12,392 nucleotides of DNA, taken from contig SVIK01000042.1 in NCBI GenBank assembly GCA_015069525.1, positions 1 to 12,392 of the forward strand, given 5' to 3'. The notes beneath the pieces are model-generated. The model was not told where the DNA came from, made no database searches, and was given only the letters and a program-made list of their open reading frames with translations. How positions within the stretch are numbered: position 1 is the first letter of the stretch; every line of letters begins with the position of its first letter. The position numbers and the translations under genes were made by a program. Positions 12,217 to 12,392 of the stretch are shown piece after piece. Source of the DNA: Clostridiales bacterium (GTDB lineage: Bacteria > Bacillota > Clostridia > Christensenellales > Borkfalkiaceae).

Positions 12217-12392
12217 TTACAACACTACAATATTTTTCTTTTCAATTTCCGTTTTCAATTCTTCGGGGAAATTTTCATCGGTGATAAGTACGTTCAAATC
12301 CTCAACGCGCGCAAACGTATACGGCTTGATTTTGCCGATTTTCGAGCTGTCGAGCATCATGTAAACGGACTTCGCTTTCTTTTGGATAAGCT
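12217..12392 (-). CDS. DeoR-family transcriptional regulator, C-terminal fragment
   Basis: Only the last 57 codons are inside the window; the gene enters from the right edge. The protein reads KAKSVYMMLDSSKIGKIKPY, then FARVEDLNVLITDENFP, ending KKNIVVL. This fits the end of the DeoR/GlpR C-terminal sensor domain, an ISOCOT-like sugar-phosphate-binding fold with the typical LDSSKIGK and DLNVLITD strands. The N-terminal helix-turn-helix would lie outside. Such regulators usually control a sugar or sugar-phosphate operon, often next to them, so the genes to the right may show the target. It shares the bidirectional terminator with the LRR gene. Confidence 0.85.
   Translation of the reverse strand, partial: LIQKKAKSVYMMLDSSKIGKIKPYTFARVEDLNVLITDENFPEELKTEIEKKNIVVL

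Overview
The window looks like chromosome from a low-to-mid-GC, Gram-positive, spore-forming member of the Clostridia, most likely an uncultured gut lineage. Evidence: a YpeB-type spore germination protein, a five-ligand PerR regulator, a YtxH-like protein, RuvX joined to DUF1292 (neighbours in Firmicutes), two BspA-type leucine-rich-repeat genes with a C-terminal cap that I recall from gut Clostridia, AAGGAGG-type ribosome binding sites, sigma-A promoters with 17-base spacers and many strong intrinsic terminators. The exact taxon is inference.

Layout, left to right. (1) 1-1501: ypeB-like gene, entering from outside the window. (2) 1578-2234: perR with its own promoter, then a single tRNA-Gly(CCC) with its own promoter, a 5' leader hairpin and a terminator. 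(3) 2285-3674: an LRR lipoprotein with near-identical 69-bp internal repeats, facing a 76-aa small protein across a perfect bidirectional terminator. (4) 3806-4720 (minus) and 4827-5483 (plus): a divergent pair, an unrecognised 304-aa protein and a protein with two tandem Myb/SANT-like units plus a C-terminal coiled coil. (5) 5507-6070: terminator, three tandem copies of an intergenic repeat, and a YtxH-like gene on the minus strand. (6) 6198-7834: a RuvX-DUF1292 fusion and a tyrosine-rich lipoprotein. (7) 7973-9976: rpsB and tsf with a structured leader, an intercistronic terminator and a final terminator. (8) 10000-11190: an M20 amidohydrolase. (9) 11262-12140: an LRR protein without a signal peptide, convergent with the 3' end of a DeoR-family regulator that runs off the right edge.

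Three things stand out. First, an intergenic repeat family (a short hairpin followed by a core containing TCTTTCTATCTTTCGTTATC) occurs at three loci, each time starting at or within a few bases of a stop codon and oriented with the gene: after the YtxH-like gene (three tandem units), after ruvX-DUF1292 and after tsf. It behaves like a 3'-UTR element and I do not recognise it. Second, three genes (minus-strand 4720, ruvX 6198, M20 10000) have a -10 box five or six bases before ATG and no Shine-Dalgarno, which suggests leaderless mRNAs beside SD-led genes. Third, ruvX and DUF1292 form one reading frame that keeps a strong internal ribosome binding site and ATG before the DUF1292 part, so two products are possible.

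Functionally the window mixes housekeeping translation (rpsB, tsf, tRNA-Gly, ruvX), sporulation/germination and stress (ypeB, perR) and accessory or surface genes (both LRR genes, lipoproteins). Apart from rpsB-tsf and perhaps ruvX with the lipoprotein after it, most genes seem to be single transcription units with their own promoter or terminator.
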